A DNA stretch of 64,000 nucleotides from Candidatus Brachythrix odensensis. GTDB taxonomy: Bacteria; Chloroflexota; Anaerolineae; J036; Brachytrichaceae. The stretch covers positions 62,001 to 126,000 of the forward strand of contig JADKDT010000003.1 in NCBI GenBank assembly GCA_016714465.1, read 5' to 3'. Under the pieces are notes generated by a model. The model had not been told where the DNA came from, did no database searches, and worked only from the letters and a program-made list of their open reading frames with translations. The position numbers and the translations under genes were made by a program. Of this stretch, positions 62,701-64,000 are shown piece after piece. Each line of letters starts with the position of its first letter. Position 1 is the stretch's first letter.

Positions 62701-64000
62701 CCGGTTTCCGTCCCGCTTAGCACAACGATCACGCCATAGATCCCCAACTCGCCCGATCGCGCGCCGTCGTTGTTGGCGTCGAGATAGACGTAACCGCTCA
62801 GGCCGCTTTGGCGCTCGGAGAAGCCATAGTTGCTGGCGTTCTGTCCGGCCTGCAGGGCAATTGAGGCGATCGTGTCTTCGCCCGTTGAGATGCCGCCGGC
62901 CGTGCCGATGGTCTCGGGCCCGTCGGTATAGCCGTCCGGCTGTGTCTCGATCAGGCTGTAGACGCCCGGGCGCAGGCCGGCGAAATTGAAGCCGCCGCCG
63001 ACGGTCGTCGTGGTGTATACAACGCCCGGCGCGCGGTCGGTTGTGCCGCTCAGCACGACCGTCACGCCGTTGATCGGCGTGTCGCCGCCGTCGTAGGTCA
63101 GGTTGGCGTTGATGTCGTAGTAGACCAGGCCACTCAGCGAGGACGGGATCAGTTCGCCGAAGTTGTACGATTCGCCATACTGCCCGCGGGTGAAGGCGAT
63201 GCTGCTGATCTCGTCGTAGTCGGGGGCGCTGCCGCCCAGCCCGCCGCCCAGCGTGCCGATGGTCTCGTCCTTGTCGAGATAGCCGACCAGGGCGCCTTCG
63301 ACCAGGCGATAGGTGCCGGTGTAGAGGTCATTGAAGAAGTAGAAGCCGCTGTTGGGGGTGACGGCAAAACGGGTGAGCGGGCCGTTCGCATCGATGCCGT
63401 AGAGATAGACCACGATGCTGTTGATCCCCGGTTCGCCGTTCTCCCGCGCGCCGTTCGTGTTGCTGTCGCGATACACATAGCCGCTTAACCCGCTGATCCG
63501 CTCGCCAAACACGTAGTTCGTGCCGGTGGTGTTGCTGGCGAGGTTGAGCGCTCCGAGCACGTCATTCGCCGCGAGCACGCCGCCCGCCCCGCTGCCGATC
63601 CGATCCTGGCCGTCCAGATATCCGTCGGGCTGGGTCTCGGTGATCGTGTACGTCCCGGGTTTCAGCCCGGAGAAGGCATACCCGCCGTCGCCGCCGGTCG
63701 TTGTCGTCATGGCGACCGGCTGGCCGTCATAGGAGATCCCGCTCAGCACGACCTGGGCATCGGCGATAGGCGGCTCGGCCCCAAAGAAGCCGTTGTTGTC
63801 GGCGTCGAAAAAGACATAGCCGGTCAGACCGCCGGGGAGCAGCTCGCCAAAGTTGTAGCTCAGCCCGCCCCCGCCCGCCACGACCAGGCCGGTGAAGATA
63901 TCGTTGCCGGCGATGAACCCGCTTGCGCCCGTGCCGAGCGTCTCGCGCCCGTCGAAGGTCCCGCCCGGCTGAGCCTCGGTCACGGTGTAGATGCCGGCGG
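53733..64000 (-). CDS. Giant SdrD_B-repeat surface protein with choice-of-anchor, cohesin-like domain and YLPVVRR end (5' end outside window)
   Basis: At least 3,420 residues; the frame runs through the window edge, so the true start is outside. It contains at least 25 tandem SdrD_B/prealbumin-like domains of about 110-130 aa (SGYVYxDxNNDG ... GxYTLTExQPxGYxDG ... YxFGE). A choice-of-anchor L-like domain follows (about 54,580-55,180; YARLAITLTVP, VDFAFYSEEFPEFVG), then a DUF11-like domain, a short Pro/Thr linker, a cohesin-like domain (PITVALMITDVANLGGYEV) and AAYLPVVRR. It probably forms a long Ca2+-stabilised surface stalk. No LPXTG or membrane anchor is seen. Confidence 0.9.
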   Translation of the reverse strand, partial: AGIYTVTEAQPGGTFDGRETLGTGASGFIAGNDIFTGLVVAGGGGLSYNFGELLPGGLTGYVFFDADNNGFFGAEPPIADAQVVLSGISYDGQPVAMTTTTGGDGGYAFSGLKPGTYTITETQPDGYLDGQDRIGSGAGGVLAANDVLGALNLASNTTGTNYVFGERISGLSGYVYRDSNTNGARENGEPGINSIVVYLYGIDANGPLTRFAVTPNSGFYFFNDLYTGTYRLVEGALVGYLDKDETIGTLGGGLGGSAPDYDEISSIAFTRGQYGESYNFGELIPSSLSGLVYYDINANLTYDGGDTPINGVTVVLSGTTDRAPGVVYTTTTVGGGFNFAGLRPGVYSLIETQPDGYTDGPETIGTAGGISTGEDTIASIALQAGQNASNYGFSERQSGLSGYVYLDANNDGARSGELGIYGVIVVLSGTETGGAPVLRQTESNGNGYYNFGNLASGAYRILEQQPAGYLDGRDTAGSLGGVAGQDALSVTYTAGQFGQNYNFGELLAASVFGTVYVDLNDNGAQNGGELGIAGVTVTLRGAEDLGIPVWQTRTTNSAGGFAFTGLRPGVYTLAEFQPAGYSDGKDSFPNGANNPNTDVFGGLAPASGQDLGAYLFGESNAFLSGYVYEDADNDGFFDPGEAPISGVTILLSGTRSSDGSPVSYVGATAAAGLWQFVGIPAGIYTATEIQPLGFLDGRETLGAGAGGAIAGNDVFTGLAVSGMGGLSYNFGELRAASLSGYVYFDVDNDGDADFGEPVIPGVLVVLSGKAWDGTPALVTGTTLANGSFTFGGLAPGVYTLTEQQPAGWLDGLDRAGGAGGALDAPDTIAGIILGNGAAATDYRFGERISGLSGRVYRDLNDDGYIDPGETGVANAVVYLFGLTAGGPISLSASTNGIGFFYIGDLMTGTYVLSQTQPLGLFDGIERAGGLGGTVAGSAPDFDRIEGIPLLAGQYGSEYNFGELPPSSLAGFVYYDANNNGMRDGVEVLIAGVTVTLSGTDDLGRPVLITATTDATTGFTFSGLRPGQYAISEEQPEGYTDGPETIGNQGGQLGINDQIANISLLAGRNGTGYLFAERQNGLTGYVYRDNNNDGFRQPGLGEGGIGGVTVILTGTTAGGGVWMTTSTTSAGFFNFGNLDAGPYRLREIQPAGYLDGREQAGNLGGTAGNDIIDLTFSAAQYGTGYAFGELAPARLSGHAYNDQNDNGLYEYSLSFGEGGPYYAGEPGLAGVVVVMTGVDDLGASLHQTATTSGLTGDYAFGGLRPGAYTLTEQQPSGYADGKDTAGCCAAATTANDQFRISSLPVGIDAQGWNFGERRSGIAGAVRAGLYGGISGAAVRLYGVDASGAAITRATATDGLGGFVFGDLLTGTYRISETQPAGYLDGLESVGNLGGLVGGAAPDYDEIGSIPYIPGQFGDGYIFNEVAPARVTGYVFYDVNGSGDRDGGDLNLANVTVVLSGTTDRGQLALLTTTTGNDGAFAFETLRPGTYALIELQPDGYTDGDDLAGTLGGTPDGADSILNLTLSAASEAINYRFGERQNGLSGYVYADYDNNGLKGPGDGGLGSVVVILTGTTSGGQPVNRVAQTSSSGYYSFGSLASGSYRIREAQPAGYFDGIDSLGNLGGIAGPDQFDVTFTAGQFGQNYLFGELPAAAVQGRVFLDVNNDGANDPSEPGISGVSVMLTGTNDLGQAITQTRLTDGNGGFVVSGLRPGSFNLLETQPAGYQDGIDTAGPAGGTLAPPDGMRGINLTPGAYASGYRFGERISGVSGFIYADANGDGFRQPGESGLGNVSMLLTGVTSGSVAITRAAMTDGYGFYAFGDLVAGSYRVTELQPDSYLDGIDSAGTLGGTPGPLGQDTIDFAYPGSGLGQGYNFGELGPGSVAGYVFYDISNNGLFEWASCNPEFDRFCVWDEESIETPVGAGARLTLRGMNDLGEAIYITATTNANGHYEFGGLRRGTYTLTQLQRDVDVDGQDSQYPPGSGHAPLATNDVYAGFFLDVGQGAGAVFGEMPSLSGYVYRDDNDNGLREPSLASLCNSPEFGVAAVSIQISGIDIYNNSVSRSASTFGVKPGAANRCHEGFYYFGGLVTGTYSVREFQPADYLDGQEHVGTAGGLTTTNDIISRVVYTPGTWHTGYDFGELRNIIAGWVFMDANANGLYDGGEPGLIQPATIRLTGRNSLSQTVDLTQITYGRYAFSGLRPGVYTLTEDQPAGYQDGAEQLGVGGGGVIAGNDIFTGLVLAPGAIADGYTFGELISSTLTGRVLYRPFPPSSAASEGMAGIEISLSGRSVSGAAIATATVTDVGGGYAFGGLPPGTYTVTQVSLPTGYTDNGVALCQPAASAGLLSRSIGGITLGYGGSASACNFLYGPALTGLVFADNDGDGVLDPGEAGIGGVRIDLYGTLTDGGLVTRSMTTGCGGLPCGRFAFGGLLTGTYRLVETQPGGFVDGPDFPGTLGGLTTTATYSNDVIGQIVYTPNGLGENYRFGERAYASVGGLVFLDTNADGHFSGDPERALYTPIVLDGVNDVGESILITGASGFYGYGFGGLRPGAYTVTEIQPLGYTDWVDSVGNRGGFPGDDQTRFIPLGWGDGAAGFNFAERQLGLAGVVFADRDADGGYVPPPDGPDTGISGVTVWLTGTNLANEPVALSATTMSNGGFQFPNLQAGTYTLTEIQPAAYTDGAATPGTLGGTVSNDQIANIVLGDAGYGQGYTFGEIPPSSISGYVYVDANNDGFRGGGEPGIAGVSVTLSGLTAQGASVNWITRTNTAGAFTFRNVPFGLYALTETQPDFLDGLDRVGQGAGGLALNDQIINLAVYQPLDAVNYLFGERSSGISGYVYVDESGDGGRQISETALSPVTLRLTGVAFNGAAVNQQTKTGLNGYYAFDALPGTYALLEVQPFGYLEGPTSIGTMGGALSGTNAIVGIVLSSGGAGTGYDFGETAPRGADLATAMGIDPLIVGSATLDVDGPNKAGVGGLSAPVIGSFPSEGATWAYLGTGNMVFADQPNSAPNTFGLGDYARLAITLTVPVSQTCMSVDFAFYSEEFPEFVGSAFNDNFEAYLDGLPFARDANGNRISINSVFGALPGYAGGTTYDAATQRLRAQVEVTPGVTSVLSFTLNDVGDTAYDSAVFLDRVRFSRPGGRGCRPGADYPISINLSKTLSLDAACGVTQAITVAPNTEVYACYVVTNSGEYTLSRHSLSDSALGVVLADDVFELPPGASASVMASQFETRTNGGVATWTAVFSGTFMTSASAATTVTVPGLTPTPTPPPPGGATFVLNPAITQTRLGVPITVALMITDVANLGGYEVALGFDPALVTVTQVTAGPFLASTGRTVLPFTTVMSANVIRLGASSIGAGAGPNGSGVLAWLQLSPVGAGMAALDVREGIASNAAAGAMTVTEVDGQLTINNPGAAYLPVVRR
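55190..64000 (-). repeat. Tandem SdrD_B-domain array with 2,040-nt higher-order repeat
   Basis: At least 25 domain units. Units fall into classes recurring in fixed order: six-domain blocks (F-A-B-C-D-E). Class B carries GSAPDYDEI, class C PDGYTDGPETIG, class D PAGYLDGRDTAG. Matching sequence at 61,801 and 63,841, and at 61,441 and 63,481, is offset by exactly 2,040 nt. A third, shorter B-C-D-E block follows. Units nearest the C-terminus are more diverged. Confidence 0.85.

Noticed and set aside
63950..64000. GTG at 63983 as the start of the SdrD_B giant
   Set aside because: Sequence before it (AGIYT) matches the interior of a repeat domain in frame, so the gene continues beyond the window.

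Overview
The window is GC-rich bacterial DNA. It most likely comes from a Chloroflexota genome (Anaerolineae/Chloroflexia-like). The taxonomic call is inference. It rests on very large exported proteins with Pro/Thr linkers and short 'YLPxVxR' C-termini, dockerin- and cohesin-like modules outside a cellulosome, and many promoters placed 6-8 nt before an ATG. The homogentisate pathway, a cytochrome P450 and complex I genes point to an aerobic or facultative heterotroph. No transposase, phage gene, CRISPR array or rRNA was recognised.

Layout. 1-3.4 kb: minus-strand complex I operon iscX-nuoB-nuoCD-nuoI (nuoI cut by the window edge, no nuoA upstream of nuoB). 3.4-9.3 kb: two alpha/beta hydrolases, tRNA-His, a glycosyltransferase, a GNAT acetyltransferase, a thiolase and an arylamine N-acetyltransferase-like enzyme. 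9.25-17.8 kb: an orphan Imm8-like immunity gene bracketed by inverted copies of one hairpin element, MFS transporter, methyltransferase, pxpA, cupin, P450, KefB-like antiporter and a vapBC toxin-antitoxin pair. 17.8-22 kb: tyrosine catabolic operon lrp-hpd-fah-hgmA. 22-27.5 kb: unknown small protein, GlsB-like membrane protein, two probable pseudogenes and a Ca2+-type P-ATPase. 27.9-33.6 kb: CoA-transferase, ureohydrolase, and a three-gene GlpA-like/FAD oxidoreductase/DUF1667 operon. 33.9-39.2 kb: LacI regulator, small membrane protein and a ribA - ribD-reductase - BchC-like dehydrogenase - PTPS - glycosyltransferase operon, a candidate pathway for an unidentified GTP-derived (pterin or flavin-like) glycoside.

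39.4-64 kb holds three giant exported proteins on the minus strand. Two are tandem paralogues of about 2,340 codons (sortilin-type propeller, NDxG-repeat domain, LCAT-like hydrolase, Pro/Thr linker, dockerin-like and cohesin-like modules, 'YLPAVAR' end). Each is interrupted once, one by a 1-nt frameshift and the other by an in-frame TAG. The third (>3,400 aa, continuing past the window) carries at least 25 SdrD_B-like domains with a 2,040-nt higher-order repeat, then a choice-of-anchor domain, a cohesin-like domain and 'YLPVVRR'.

Two genome-wide habits stand out. First, nearly every intergenic gap carries a long, often perfect palindrome whose arms differ from site to site, including gaps between divergent genes. 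Second, at least ten genes have a TANNNT-like hexamer ending 6-8 nt before the start codon, implying leaderless mRNAs. Several frameshifts are single-base losses, often beside short G or C runs, so sequencing error is a serious alternative to pseudogenisation.
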